NCBI GenBank assembly: GCA_905147135.1
Contig: LR990048.1
Coordinates: 2,650,563 to 2,714,562, forward strand
DNA length: 64,000 bases
Reading direction: 5' to 3'
DNA from: Blastobasis lacticolella
Lineage: Eukaryota; Arthropoda; Insecta; Lepidoptera; Blastobasidae
Shown: positions 22,039 to 33,825 of the stretch, in pieces
How the letters are laid out: each line of letters begins with the position of its first letter
How positions within the stretch are numbered: position 1 is the first letter of the stretch
Made by a program: the position numbers and the translations under genes
Notes under the pieces: generated by a model
Seen by the model: the letters and a program-made list of their open reading frames with translations, nothing else
The model's database searches: none
Told to the model about the DNA's origin: nothing

Positions 22039-22456
22039 AATGAGGAGTTTTCCAGTAGGTATTGATAGTTGGTTTCAAAAATCATCAATAGATGGCGCTC
22101 CTACAATTTTGGTAATCTTTTTATAATCTGTATGATGGTGGCAGTGATTTCATGCAACTAACTAATACTAAACTTAAAAATAAAATGTTAATTAATATAA
22201 ACATAGCTGTTAAAGGTTGAAAGAACTGTATAAAGAAATATTTATATAAGTTGGCACTATGTTCCATTATTATTACAAACTCTAAAATGGTTTTAAACTA
22301 TTGATAAATACAATATTATCCAATATAAAATACCCAGTGTTTATATCCTCTTTGCTAAAAACCTATTTCAAGCGATTATCAATTACCAAAATTGTCGGGG
22401 CGCCATCTAGTGAGTGGTTAAGAATGCTTTAGATACCTACTGGAAAACTCCTCATT
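22039..22456. mobile_element. TGAGGAGTTTTCC-TIR element (418 bp)
   Basis: TIRs AATGAGGAGTTTTCCAGTAG and CTACTGGAAAACTCCTCATT. Next to each TIR are AGATGGCGCTCC and GGGGCGCCATCTAG motifs. No ORF. Confidence 0.8.
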
Positions 22457-22462
22457 CTCGGA

Positions 22463-22562
22463 AACGACGTCGCGGCAGACCCAAGAAAAGGTTGGCACTT
22501 GATCGTGAAGAGTGGAGGAATCGGGGGGAGGCCTTTGCTCAGCAGTGGGATGATTCGGGTTA
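22463..22562 (+). mobile_element. Short LINE ORF2 tail
   Basis: Reads RGRPKKRLALDREEWRNRGE and AFAQQWDDSG then stop; the usual last residues of an RTE-type ORF2. It directly follows the TIR element that ends at 22456. Confidence 0.55.
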
Positions 22563-22754
22563 ATATGGATGGAATTTAACAAAATATCGGGGAATTTCGA
22601 CGAATTATCTTACGATACGTCACAATTATTTTTTATTGCATGACACTCAAAACTATCGTGGTTCTAGGGTAATTATCGCATAGTTGGGATCGCTATCGAA
22701 CGGTAGGGATGTTATAAATAAGGCAACTCAGGAATTATAAATAATTAATAATTA

Positions 22755-23827
22755 AATGAGGAGTTTTCCAATAGGTATTTAAGGCATTCCTAACCACTCA
22801 CTAGATGGCGCCCCGACAATTTTGGTAATTGATAATCGCTTAAAATAGGTTCTTAGCAAACAGGATATAAACACTGGGTACGTTGTATTGGATAATATTA
22901 TAGTTGTCAATAGTTTTCAACCATTTTAGAGGTTGTAATAATAATGGAACATAGTGCCAACTTCTATAAATATTTCTTATTACACTTCGTTCAACCTTTC
23001 TATAAATATTTCTTATTACACTTCGTTCAATTTTATGTCATGAGATAAGTGATGCTAATTAAAATTAAATTATATGTAAATTGAAACATTATATCAGACA
23101 GAATGCGTCTCGCATAGCAGAATACTCAGGTACGAGTCACCGAGCATTAGGTGGGGTGCGTTTACACGATCCGTTTGATTTAACACCACAAAATTAAGAC
23201 ACGATTACGTAAATTTTGATTATTTAAATATATTCGAATTTTACCTAAATTACTATTCGACTGGCCGTGTGGTATCCGGCAGAGTAGAATAGCACCAACC
23301 CCTTACACTTGTGGGTGCCGGTACAAGGCGACTAATGTTTCCGAGGCAAAACGTCTAGAGTCTCCGTAGGCTGGAAAATGGGCAGCAGCGTTTTCCATTG
23401 TTATATTTACAACACTGCGATCTCCAACCCGCCTGCTAAGCGTGGAGATTATGGCAATAACCTTCCCTTTCGTGGAAGAGGCCTGTCCTGCAGTGGACTG
23501 TTATGGGCTGTGATGACTATTCGAATATTGAAACGAGGCGAATATTCCAATAGGTCGAATATTTGACTTGTAAGTCCTAATTGCACCCATCTGATGCAAA
23601 TCCGATTATATTTTCAATCGGAATATAACAGTCTGTAAATGTTTCAAGCAGAACAACAGTTATGTTTATATTAATAAACACTTTATTTTTAAGTTTAGTA
23701 TTACTTGGCTGCATGAAATCACTGCCACCATCATACAGATTTAAAAAAGATTACCAAAATTGTAGGAGCGCCATCTATTGATGCTTTTTGAAACCAACTA
23801 TCAATACCTACTGGAAAACTCCTCATT
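22755..23827. mobile_element. TGAGGAGTTTTCC-TIR element interrupted by about 600 bp
   Basis: Left half 22755-23040, right half about 23637-23827, both ends intact. The insert includes the LINE 3' UTR fragment 23262-23525 and a 30-bp tandem duplication near 22970-23030. Confidence 0.75.
23262..23525 (+). mobile_element. LINE 3' UTR fragment inside a split TIR element
   Basis: Third copy (GGCCGTGTGGTATCCGGCAG to GGGCTGTGATGACTATT). It lies within about 600 bp that interrupts the TIR element 22755-23827. Confidence 0.65.
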
Positions 23828-24089
23828 AACTCAGGCTTGTCAAAATTATGCTACTTTGGGAAAAACTATGGTACAGTTTTTAAAAGCGTTGTACACGGAT
23901 ATTTTTTGGTCTGAGATACTATCACAACTTTTGTATCTCCGTTAAAGAGGTTTAGATTCCTTTGCAAATTTAAAAATGTGGTTATGTATTACGAAATTTC
24001 GTCCTGGGCAAGCAAGCAAGAGGGATGCAAAATACTGAAGTCACTGGGTGGAAGTGGGTCCATAAAGTTAGTAACCTTAACGTAGTAAC

Positions 24090-24270
24090 GTCACGATGTG
24101 TCCCAGGTATTTGAACCGTTTGATTCTCGTCAAATGGGTTCCGTACAGCTTAATCGGCGGCACGTCATTGGGAGAGCTACTGCCTGCGGCGAAGACTAAG
24201 GGTTCACTCTTGTTGGTGTTGTAAAGAGTTTCGGCATAAGTTTCGCACACTTGCAGCAGCTTTCTGAGCG
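24090..24270 (-). mobile_element. LINE reverse transcriptase fragment (post-YADD region)
   Basis: The minus strand reads ALRKLLQVCETYAETLYNTN, then KSEPLVFAAG and IKRFKYLGHIVT. This is the conserved segment after the RT catalytic box, in the same family as the fragment at 41826-42345 (KYLGHWVAEDL). Confidence 0.65.
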
Positions 24271-25499
24271 CACTGACCGACTGAAAAAACTGAAAAAAAG
24301 CTGTAGCAAAATATTTTGGTATTTTGACTGTAACGAGGCGCGGGCGGTTAAAATTGTTTCTGGGGGGTTACGGGGGCTACGACTATGTTATGAGCTTATA
24401 TATGCAGTACTTTGTTCACATCTGCTGATCGGATCAGCCTACGCCGCGCCAGAGCAGACGTCGTGCGCCGCGCCGCCGTGAGGTCGAGCACCACTGTTCC
24501 CTCCGCCCGCCGAGCTGACGAAGCCGCACACGAGCCCACAACAATGTGCCGCGCACATCATGATGTTGTGTCGCGGCACATGCGCCTCGCCGTCGTCTAA
24601 CCCCGCTGACGGGGCCACCGCCGCCATCCAGCCAACGCCGGGCTGGATTGGGGCTGTGCGGGCGCATGCGTACCAACCGATCACCGAACCCATCGACTTG
24701 AACCAGCGGACGCATCCGCGTGATGCGGACGCGCGAGACGAAGAAATGACTCACATCTGCGTCTGCGTCTGCGTAGAATTCGGACCCGTTCCATAAGAAA
24801 TGATAATAAAGTAATCTTAGTAAATTTTATCTAAATTATTTATTAGTTGCGTGAAGGAGTAACGATAAGTACATCCATCCATCCATCCATATAATATTAA
24901 TAGGATAGGTTGTATGTATAATAACATAAATAGGTAATATTTATTATTTAACGTACATATTTAAATATCGATATTTAAAAATGTACGATCACATCACTGT
25001 CCATCTGACATTCTTATAGCTTCATATGAATTTGATGACAGATTAATAATAATAATAAATAAAAAGTTTATTAAATCTTTTGAAATACATTTCAATTTAA
25101 GATGTAAAAAACGCATGAAATTACAGATCTTAAATTAATAAAGAATGGTTTTCTATAAATATCAAATTAATCACTAGCAAAATATGACGAAGTACACATA
25201 TTATATCATAAATTAACTTAGAAACTAAAAGTAGGTAATATTTTTATTATAAAAGATATTCGCGTCTGCAAAAATATTCTATACTTACTGGCAAAGAATA
25301 TGTTCGTTATGTGCATGTTTGCACTTTAGGTATCTTATGATTTAAGGTTAGTGGGACAGCGCGCGGTCATTGCGGGGATAGTAACAAATATAGGAACTAT
25401 CTACCTATAACATAATGTAAATTAAAAATAACAAATTAACGTTCACCATTAACGTAATATCAGTGTTCATAATCTATTGTATTTATATATCTTTTCTCG
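24271..25499. other. Noncoding; GC-rich block then A/T-rich sequence
   Basis: 24430-24790 is GC-rich and open in several frames (for example RADVVRRAAVRSSTTVPSAR) but shows no domain. A (CATC)n run is at 24873-24890. The remainder is A/T-rich with nothing readable. Confidence 0.5.
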
Positions 25500-26390
25500 G
25501 CCATTAGCTTAGCGGGGCACTCAGTGGCACCCGTATTATGGTTACTGGGCGTTTTAAAGTGCGAGCGCGTTGCTCATTTTGGAGGCTCCACCTTCTTTGT
25601 GCACTAGTTTAGTGAGTGACCTAGATCACCGCAATGGCCGCACGTGATGTCCGTCTGACGACAAGTCTTAGCTGCGTGCCCATACTGCTGACACTTATAG
25701 CACCTGGTGACAACAGTGAAGTCTCTGACAGGGCAGGAAGACCAGTTCACGAATACTCTATCTTGAGTTATAAGCGCCTTACGTATAAGAGCAGGTACTT
25801 CTATTATGTAATTGCAGGTCTCAGCATCCTTTCTTCCCGACTTATGGCTTAACTTAACGGATGTTAAAAAAGTCTAAATAGTCATGTCATATCATTGCAT
25901 GCTGTGGTCACTTTTAAGTAATTTAGCACTTAGCTAAGTTTGTAAGTGAAAATGTGTGTAATACTACATTACATATTAATGTATGAGTGCATAAATTGTT
26001 AGTGATCCTTAATAAAAAGAAAAAAAAAGAAAAAAAATATCAATATTTTCGGCCAGGTTTTGATGAAAGAGATACATTTGATGACTTCGGGCTCTTGCAT
26101 CGACACGGGTACTCCGATAACTACAATTCTCGGCTTGCGTTTGTTGGGTTCATCTACAGTTTGACCAGAGGATGTCAGCTGGATAGACTGTTTTAGCTTC
26201 TCAACGTCGCTTTTGTTGTCAGTGCTGATTATGACCCCGCCATTCTTCGTCTTGCGTAAACCTCTCACGTGTAGTTTCATTTCTTCCGGACGTATGAGTT
26301 TTTGGACAAGGTATTTGGTTTCCGCGCTTGACTGCTGTTTGTTCTCTGGATAAATGGCAATAGCGCTCACGTTAGTCACGTTAGACTATA
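25500..26390 (-). mobile_element. LINE ORF1 (gag-like) fragment with zinc knuckles
   Basis: The minus-strand frame 26379-26040 reads LHVRGLRKTKNGGVIISTDN and onwards to IVVIGVPVSM, a gag-like domain. After a break (26035-25855, unrelated A/T-rich sequence) it resumes at 25855 with CNYIIEVPALIRKALI and VFVNWSSCPVRDF. Two knuckles follow, CYKCQQYGHAAKTC and CGHCGDLGH, where a stop appears. ORF1 of R1/Jockey-type LINEs has this layout. No ORF2 follows downstream. Confidence 0.7.
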
Positions 26391-26439
26391 CTACTTCTAG
26401 TGTTGCTATATAAAACGCAGAACTAGCGCCACGATTGAC

Positions 26440-28385
26440 AGGTCGTCTCTGTGGCTGGTCAAGCTTTACCATAATTGGTAATTGGCTTTTTGGGGATCAA
26501 TGCTGTCCGCGTCCGTAGGCGAAGCCCACTTTGGGCTTCATGACTCTTGATACCCTACACGTGATCCCCGGGAAGTGCAAAATGGACAGCACTCTCTCCG
26601 GTGGTAGGCTTCGGCCGTGGCTGGTCACCCTCAAGGCGAACGCATCGTCAAGCGGCCCAGCGATGTTTCGTTGTGATGTCTGGAGTAGCCGCTTAGAAGG
26701 ATGGGTCTGAACAGTTGTGGTCGCTCTGCGTAACCGTCTTTTTCTTGATGCTCACCACTCCCGTACCGGGTGCCTGGCTTCGGAGGGCAGCGGGATCCGA
26801 AGCACGGTGCCGCCGTTGGCCGATCGTAGATAGTTGGGGGCCCAAGTAGCTGGTTAGCCGCCAGTGAAAGGCTGCCCCGCCATCTTACGAAAAATCCCAT
26901 ATTGCTCTATCTTGCCGGTTGGCGACCGGATGGGAGGGCTAGGTAGCCAATCAGGGGGGGTTCGGGCGTCCCCGCGGTCTCTGCGTCAGGCACCTTCCCG
27001 TGCGGTATTGGTGAGCATGTTTGCTGGTGGGCGGAGCGCCACCTCGTCCAACTGCCATCCTCCTAAAACAACATTTTCACTCAAACTCATGATCAGTAAA
27101 AAAAGAGAAACGTTAAACAGCGGCTGCACTGCCTCCCACTCAAAGTGCATTTCACTAACATCCGAGGCCTGCACTCAAATCTCGATGCAGTCCACTACCA
27201 CCTTGAAACTGAACAACCACAGCTGCTGTTCCTCACCGAGACGCAGATCAGATATCCGGCTGACGCGGCGTACCTCAGCTACCCAGGGTATACTCTCGAG
27301 CACAGGTTTGTACCTCGTGCCGGAGTCTGTGTGTACGCTCGCGAAGACATCTGCATTCGGCGTCTAAGGAGCTTAGAGGGGTCTAGTTTCTCTATTTTAT
27401 GGTTGCTGGTGGATAGAGATCAAGAACAACAGTAACTCCTGTATGCGTGCATTTACCGATCGCACAGCGGGGATCACGCTTATGTGACCATCTCGTAGAA
27501 GTGGCGGGTGAAGTGAGGGAACGTTACCCCGCGGCGCAGAGTGTTACCAAGTTTAGTTTTAAGAGTTACCAAGAGTGGCTTTTCCCATACCAGATGACGG
27601 ATCATGCCGGGAGAGAGGCACGTAAACTAGCTCTGTCGCTAGATCTAACCCAGCTGGTAAGCTGTGCCACGAGGGTACCTGATGTTGACATGTCCCATAC
27701 CGCCAATTGCTTAGACCTTCTGCTGACAACTGATCCGGACAGGCACACAGTATCGGTTTCTGCACCGCTGGGTACATCCGATCATCCGTGAAATCTGTAT
27801 CCGTTTATTCCCCACCCGAGCAAACCCCATGCAACCCCCGACGGGTGTGGCGATACAAGTCACCAGATTGGGATGAGATGCGCCACTTCTTTTCGTCCTA
27901 TCCTGTGCGGTCCTGCATGGAGTACTGCTGCCACCTTTGGGATGGATCAGCTAAATATCAACTGGCGGCGTTGGATTCGGTGGAAAAACGTGCAAAGAAG
28001 GTAATTTGTGACCCGCGGTTGATTAAGGCTAGGCTGCAGAGCCTCGAACATCGGCGTAGGGTGTCGGTCTTCTACAGGTTACATTTCGGAGAGTGTGCGA
28101 AGCAGCTGCACGACCTCATTTCGTTAGCCCCTTTTCATCCTTATGTCGTGGATCTTCCAGCCATCCGCACGAACCGCTTTGGCTCGACCTATATAATGCC
28201 GGCTAAGGAATGGAACGCTTTGCCTGCGAGTGTGTTCCCTGATCAATATAATCTGGATGCCTTTAAGGCTAGAGTGAATAGGCTGTTCCAAGACGGGCAT
28301 GCTTCATCTTCGGCCGCATCGTCACTTACCAACAGGTGAGATGGCGGTCAAATGCCTGCCTTGTTTGTTATAAAAAAATAAAAAT
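26440..28385 (+). mobile_element. CR1/Jockey-like LINE with the reverse transcriptase deleted
   Basis: 5' UTR-like GC-rich start, then an endonuclease domain (NIRGLHSNLDAVHYHL, LLFLTETQIRYP about 27150-27430). A frame-broken second half follows (CLDLLLTTDPDRHTV, GTSDHP up to 27791). Then SPDWDEMRHFFSSYPV runs straight into RSCMEYCCHLWDGSAKYQ (27910), the region after the RT thumb, and continues to 28339. The RT core is absent. The 3' end is AAAAATAAAAATAAAAAA. It has the structure of an internal-deletion derivative. Confidence 0.75.
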
Positions 28386-29056
28386 AAAAAATTACGGTAC
28401 GTATAACATCACTGATGGGCGGTCGGTGGACTACAGACTATACATGGACTTACCACTCAAAAGGGACTGTGCACTGATTTGACTATAACCGGGCAGAGCG
28501 AGAGTCACCATCGACAGTCCTTTGTCCCTTTCTAAAGTTGAAGACACACTCATGCAGTGCACTGCACGATGTGGCAAAACTTGTTACACGCCGAGCAATT
28601 TGTATGCAAGTACATTGACAGATGGCGAATAGTCCCACTGTGCAGCGCGCCGCGCGGCGCACTGCATAATGGGGCAACACCCGCAATCCAAGCCCGAAAT
28701 TTCAGTTCTGTATGAATTTTGTCTACGTTTTTCAATTTGGCCCCATCGTGCAGCGTGCAGTGCGATGTCAGTAGATGTCAACATAAAACGTCACATCTGA
28801 CTGTTTCTTTTTACCAACAGTTCGAATCTTTCCTCTTTATGTGACACAGTTCACACACATATATCTGACTACTTTTTTTAGTACAGATACAACGCGTGTG
28901 AATGAAATAGGAAACCGACCTTGTCAAAGAAAGTTTGACCGCTGATGCGTAAGCCCCTCCCCTTTTTCTGTTTCTTGAACATTATCGAAGTTGTTTCGCT
29001 TTCGTGATCCTGTCGTCATTCTCTTCTCAGTTCATCCCGAATTATAAATAAGGCAT

Positions 29057-29290
29057 TATTGGTTCTAGAACACTAGTTTCTAAAAAGAAATGCTGGTACT
29101 CGTAGAAATCTACATTTTGGATGGCACCTGTCAAACTTAAAACTGTAATAACTCTGAAACTATTGGTGCTAGAATACTAGTTCCTAAAGCGAAATTATAG
29201 TACTCGTCGAGATCTACATTCCGGATGATAGCTGTCAAATTAAATACTGTAATAACTCTGAAACTATTGGCCCTAAAACGCTTGTTCCAG
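29057..29290 (+). repeat. Degenerate tandem repeat, about 108-bp unit
   Basis: Just over two units containing CTGTAATAACTCTGAAACTA and TACTCGT(A/C)GA(A/G)ATCTACATT. No ORF. Confidence 0.7.
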
Positions 29291-29339
29291 AACAGCAAAT
29301 ACTTATAGATATCGACGGACACTATAATTTCTTTTTAGG

Positions 29340-29670
29340 ATCTAGTGAAAATGAAAATGAAAATGAAAATGAAAATGAAAAAGTATTTATTGAATTAGGA
29401 TTACGTTAATTAATCTCTTTTCAAAAGTCAAAAATCTAACGGAAAACAAAGGGAAGTTAAGCGAGCTCATCCAGGTAGGGGGCGACGCATGCAGACCGAT
29501 CAGCGCGTACGAGGGCTTACTCCGGCGAGACACCGGGCACCGATACGCGCCACGCACATAACCGCCTAGGCGAATCATGTGCAGCGCGCGCCCGGCCCCA
29601 GCCAGCCCGCCGGCGCTCACACCCGCACGCACCAGCCGGCCTACCCGCGTCGCCCCCTGAGCTCGGAACA
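29340..29670 (-). mobile_element. GC-rich retroelement copy with (GAAAAT)n tail
   Basis: Plus strand starts with six GAAAAT-like units (29347-29380), which is the tail of a minus-strand element. The A/T-rich 3' region matches 33106-33224. The rest (to about 29670) is very GC-rich (CCGGCCCCAGCCAGCCCG) with no credible ORF. Confidence 0.55.
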
Positions 29671-30731
29671 AATAAGTAAAAAGAATGTCGTCTGTCTGTC
29701 AGTACGCCGTAGTTTTCTAAGAGTAATGGTTTCCGAGTTATTGAACTGATGTTATACTTTGTAGTTATAATTTTGAATGAGCCACCGTGGTATACACTCA
29801 GTTTAAGTAAACATTCGTAAAGGATAGAAATAACTACGTTTTAAAACATTTTGTCGTAATATTGTCCCAAAATCATGTCTTCAACCAGTTGAGGACAAAT
29901 TTAAGCAGTGCAGTATATCCCACAACAGAATCAACCAATGTGAATAAAAATTCCCACCATGACCGAATCAATATTCTGAATTGAAAAATTTATTTTCAAT
30001 TCAGAAGATAATATATTGAATGTATTATCACAGAGCCTGTAACCATCGGACAATCAATACGCTTTTAACAAAAATCCGCCCAGTAGTTTTTGAGCTAGAA
30101 TTAACATCCATACAAACATTCATATCCACATACATACATACAAACCCCTTTCTCCCGCAAGAGTAGGTAGAGATGACATTGTTCCACTTGCTATGGTCCT
30201 GACAAATCTCTGTCGATTCTTCCACGTTTATCAACTTTACATACATTGATTGTTACCTTCATTACCCTCCTTTAGCTCCATCGTAGTCTGGTAAAAAATA
30301 TCAGTTATAGTATAGTACGCAGAAGATCAATCGAGGTGGTCCAATTTCTTGACATATTTCTTTTGTTATACTTTTTAGTTAAAAAAAAGCAACATTCGCG
30401 TTTCATACATTTATGGATCAAAAATTTAATTGTCGGCCATAAGAACATTATTAGTTTCCAATAGAGAAAACAGTTCTTAACATTGATTACTGTGACGTCA
30501 AATCCGCACGTCCGACGGTCGATTGTTATTGGCTTTTAGAAAAGCGATACTTAGTATCTACTATACGCCCGGTGATACATAGTGGTGGTGATGGTACTGG
30601 TTTGGCACCATAGTAAGAAATAATAGAACCTGTGTGCTGTCTCTGAAAATTGCATAATATTTTTCTGGTCGGCCCTGTAGCGTTTCAATCCAAAATGAAT
30701 GACATCCTTGTCGTACGTTTCTCTTGGTTGC

Positions 30732-30767
30732 AAAGTGACTGGAGATAAAAAAATCTCCAGTCACTTT
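30732..30767. repeat. Perfect hairpin, 15-bp arms
   Basis: AAAGTGACTGGAGAT, six-A loop, complement ATCTCCAGTCACTTT. Confidence 0.9.
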
Positions 30768-32149
30768 TTACTAAGTTTTTACGCCTGCGTGTGAACAGAC
30801 AGTCGGAGACATATTATGGTCAATAATCATGCGTGTCGTTTAAAATAACGCGCGTAAAAGCGCCGAAAAAGCTCTCGTGCAAACGTTGCCTAACTCACAA
30901 TCTTTCGTAAATCTCTCGTGCGAACGTTGCCTAACTTGAAAAACCAGAATAACACCACCGTTTTCTTTGTTGTCACCGTGACGTGGCACCGTGCGGTGCG
31001 CCGCGCAGTGCACTGCACTTCATGAATGGAGCTAGTAGTAAGTCCATGAGCTAGACACTAACAGTGTAAACACAATGTTCCACACATTTTCCGCCATTTT
31101 GAAAAAATACCGATTTTGCGGCAACTCATAAAACTAATGCCATAACTCTTATCCATCCATAAAAATTATCCATCATTATGTTCGAAAATGTCGAAAGCGG
31201 TATATCTTGCGAGATATCTCAGGTCAAAGATGTACATTAACTACCGGCACATGCCGATCAAACACTACTAAGTCTACTCATAGTCAAATATCTTTTAAAA
31301 TACTACAATCAAATATCTTTTAACTCATTCAAATAAGTTCATCCGTTTGGGAGCTACGATGCCACGGACACACAAAGATACACAAAGCCATTCAAAGCCA
31401 CAGATACACACGTCAACTTATAACACCCCTCTATTTCGTCGGGGGTAAAATATTCAAATAGATAGGCATTCTGAAGTCCATTTATATTAAAATAGATAAA
31501 TATTAACACTCTGTGTTGAGACTTCGACACCATTATAATATTATAAATTAAATCACCTTTTGTACACTAGATCCACTGTATTCAACAATTTGTTAAATTG
31601 CAACCGGTTCCGAATTATTCATCTTCAGGCAATATTTGTAGGATTGTCACGTGACTGGATCAGAAATGAAACCGCATATCTAGGATCGTTGACATACGTT
31701 CTAGAGTCGCAAACTGAAGTGAGAATGGACAGGCAACGTATCTCGTAGAACCGATGGGCGATGGGGCGGAAAGTTCCTCGAGTAGTCCCACGAGATGGTC
31801 GTAAAACTCGAAGGGAGCCCTATGCTCTGGAGTGAACATTATACAGTTAAGATGATTATTATATTCTATCCTAACTCTAGCGACCACCTACTGTACTTAG
31901 TTTCCATTTTCTACGTATTTTGGGTAGGTACCTAACATTAGCCTCACCTCACATTACGCTTTTACATAGCGTAAAGCTACAACTATCTATCGTATCCTTC
32001 AAACCAGAACATAACAGCATGTTGCTATGCGGCAGAAATAGATAAAGTGGTGGAATGGAACCCAAACAGGCGGACTCCTACGCTCCTACAAGTTATCCAT
32101 ATCATATCTTGTATTTCGACATGATATTAGTACTAAACATGACCTATGC

Positions 32150-32335
32150 TTACCTGTCGTCTGCCGAACAAATGCCGGGCATAATCCTGAATTTGGGGAT
32201 GTTCGGTTAGGTATTCTTCCGTGAGCACGAAACTCCTTAACTGAGGTCTTGGACGGCGCCCACCTCTACGGTACGCGGTACTTATCCCACAAAAATAACA
32301 CCACGACCAATGACTTCTCACGACCCTGATGGTTC
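32150..32335 (-). CDS. Possible unidentified exon with strong donor
   Basis: The minus-strand frame reads SHWSWCYFCGISTAYRRGG, then RPRPQLRSFVLTEEYLTEH and PQIQDYARHLFGRRQ, ending at a CAG/GTAAGC donor. It has no in-frame ATG; a short upstream ATG frame ends at TGA. About 100 bp upstream on this strand lies an AAGATGGCGCC motif in a GC-rich patch (about 32422-32500), which resembles a TATA-less housekeeping promoter. I do not recognise the protein, and no continuing exon was found downstream. Confidence 0.3.
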
Positions 32336-32414
32336 AACGTTACTTGACATTATGTCAAATATCAAAAATATAAAACTTTATAATTTCTCCGAGTTTCGTA
32401 AAAGCGAGAACAGT

Positions 32415-32500
32415 TTTCGTAAGAAAAGATGGCGCCCGAATTTTCTTTTTTCGCGCGCGCCGTTCCTGTGTATGTAATACGTATGTAGGCGCGCGCATGT
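32415..32500. promoter_or_regulatory. Candidate TATA-less promoter patch
   Basis: AAGATGGCGCCCG with nearby CGCGCGCGCC and GGCGCGCGC in an otherwise A/T-rich stretch. It resembles the YY1-type housekeeping promoter motif. It could serve the exon at 32150-32335 or nothing. Confidence 0.3.
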
Positions 32501-32734
32501 GGCAGGAAGAGCACCAATAGTATTAATTGGCGCTATTATCATGTGTTGTTAACGTTTTGTTCGTCCTTTGAGCTTAGAAAGTATATCAGGACATTTTTAC
32601 ATTTTTACTTTTCGATTTATAATAACGTAGTGGAGTGGACATTCACATTAGGAGCTATTACAAAAATTATAAATAATATTTGCAATATTAGATAATTTAT
32701 CTTCATTCTTATTGTCATATGCTGTCAGAGTGCC

Positions 32735-32832
32735 ACAAACTTATTAGATCCTATGGCAAAATCTGGAATTAGAAATGTCAGTTTGATTTCTACAAAAGTG
32801 ACGACGTTGCCGGTTCAAATAAGTTTGTGGCT
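32735..32832. mobile_element. Small TIR element, diverged copy
   Basis: TGCCACAAACTTATTAGATC at the left and CAAATAAGTTTGTGGC at the right; about 100 bp. Confidence 0.5.
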
Positions 32833-33014
32833 GAATAAACGTTTGTTTCAAACTAAACTCGCGTTCTTTACACATATTATTATATACAAATCATAAAGGT
32901 ACGTCGCGTCCAAGTCCCGTCTAATATAATAATATGAATAAACGTTTTCTACTAATTCTCATTGACGTTTACGTTGACTGAAAGCGACTTCATAAGTAGG
33001 TGTATGTAGTAAAT

Positions 33015-33487
33015 CTTGGCGTTATTGTCTCGGTTGTGCTCTCGCGCACGAGGGCCCGGGGTCCACCTTGACCATGATCAAGGATTTGGCAGGTCAGGTA
33101 ATTACCCCTACCTGGATGAGCTCGCTTAACTTCCCTTTGTTTTCCGTTAGATTTTTGACTTTTGAAAAGAGATTAATTAACGTAATTCTAATTCAATAAA
33201 TACTTTTTCATTTTCATTTTCATTACAGTGGAGCGACTGCCATCTGACCTCCATGATCCTGCTACCAGGGGAACCTGACCAGATTAGATCATGGTTACAC
33301 ATCCAGTCGCCTGAATGTGCAGGTTTTATCACGATGTTTTCCCTCACTGTAAGAGCATCGGTTAGTATTTAACTAGTGTATATAACTCAGAAAACAGTCA
33401 TTGGCACATGGCAGGAGCGGGATTCGAGCCGGGGACCTCTGGCTTACGAGTCGTATACTCTAACCGCTCGGCTACCGACGCTCCACA
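33015..33487 (-). mobile_element. SINE with tRNA-Thr-like head (right arm), carrying a nested insertion
   Basis: Inverted partner of 10049-10368. A 120-bp element (33106-33224) with an (ATTTTC)n tail splits it between GGTAATTAC and ATTACAGTGG; ATTAC is the target duplication. Homology between the arms ends in its tail near 33015. Confidence 0.8.
33106..33224 (+). mobile_element. Short retroelement 3' end with (TTTTCA)n tail
   Basis: CCTGGATGAGCTCGCTTAAC to TTTTTCATTTTCATTTTCAT, flanked by ATTAC repeats. A longer relative on the minus strand lies at 29340-29670. Confidence 0.65.
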
Positions 33488-33825
33488 CGCTAAAGGTAAC
33501 TGTTTTGTTTAATCGAAAACCGGTTCTTAGCTTTGTTGAATTGAAATCGGTTTGGTAGTGAGTGAACGTCGCATTGTAGGGGGTCTTTTCCGACATCTGT
33601 CGGATGTTATTGAACTTCGTGTTCCACAAATTACTAGGTAAATTAAGAAGAATACAAAATAAAACAAACCGATTTGGTTAATCACTGAGGTAACTGTTTA
33701 ATAAAAATAATTGTTAACCACCTTACAAATTGCACCTTAGGTATCTACGCTTATACAAAAAAAAATTGTTAAGTAAATAAATTTGATTTTTATTTATTTA
33801 TTTATTTCCAGTTTATTGTACACAT

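Larger units (their letters stand above)
28386..32149. other. Mostly unassigned intergenic sequence
   Basis: Apart from the tandem repeat 29057-29290, the GC-rich retroelement 29340-29670 and a hairpin at 30732, I see only small hints. These are palindromic GTGCAGTGCACTGC / GCGCGCCGCGCGGCGC strings (28550-28680, 31000) and a possible LINE bit at 31700-31800. Confidence 0.5.

Noticed and set aside
24434..24796. Gene in the GC-rich block
   Set aside because: Open in both strands and several frames, no domain, no splice sites that link it to anything; probably composition.
29387..29671. Minus-strand 94-codon ORF rich in Gly/Arg/Ala
   Set aside because: Lies in a GC-rich retroelement copy with a (GAAAAT)n tail; no recognisable domain.
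31660..31887. Coding exon on the minus strand
   Set aside because: The plus strand shows a weak RTE-like tail (TDGRWGGKFLE) across it; more likely a LINE remnant, too eroded to list firmly.
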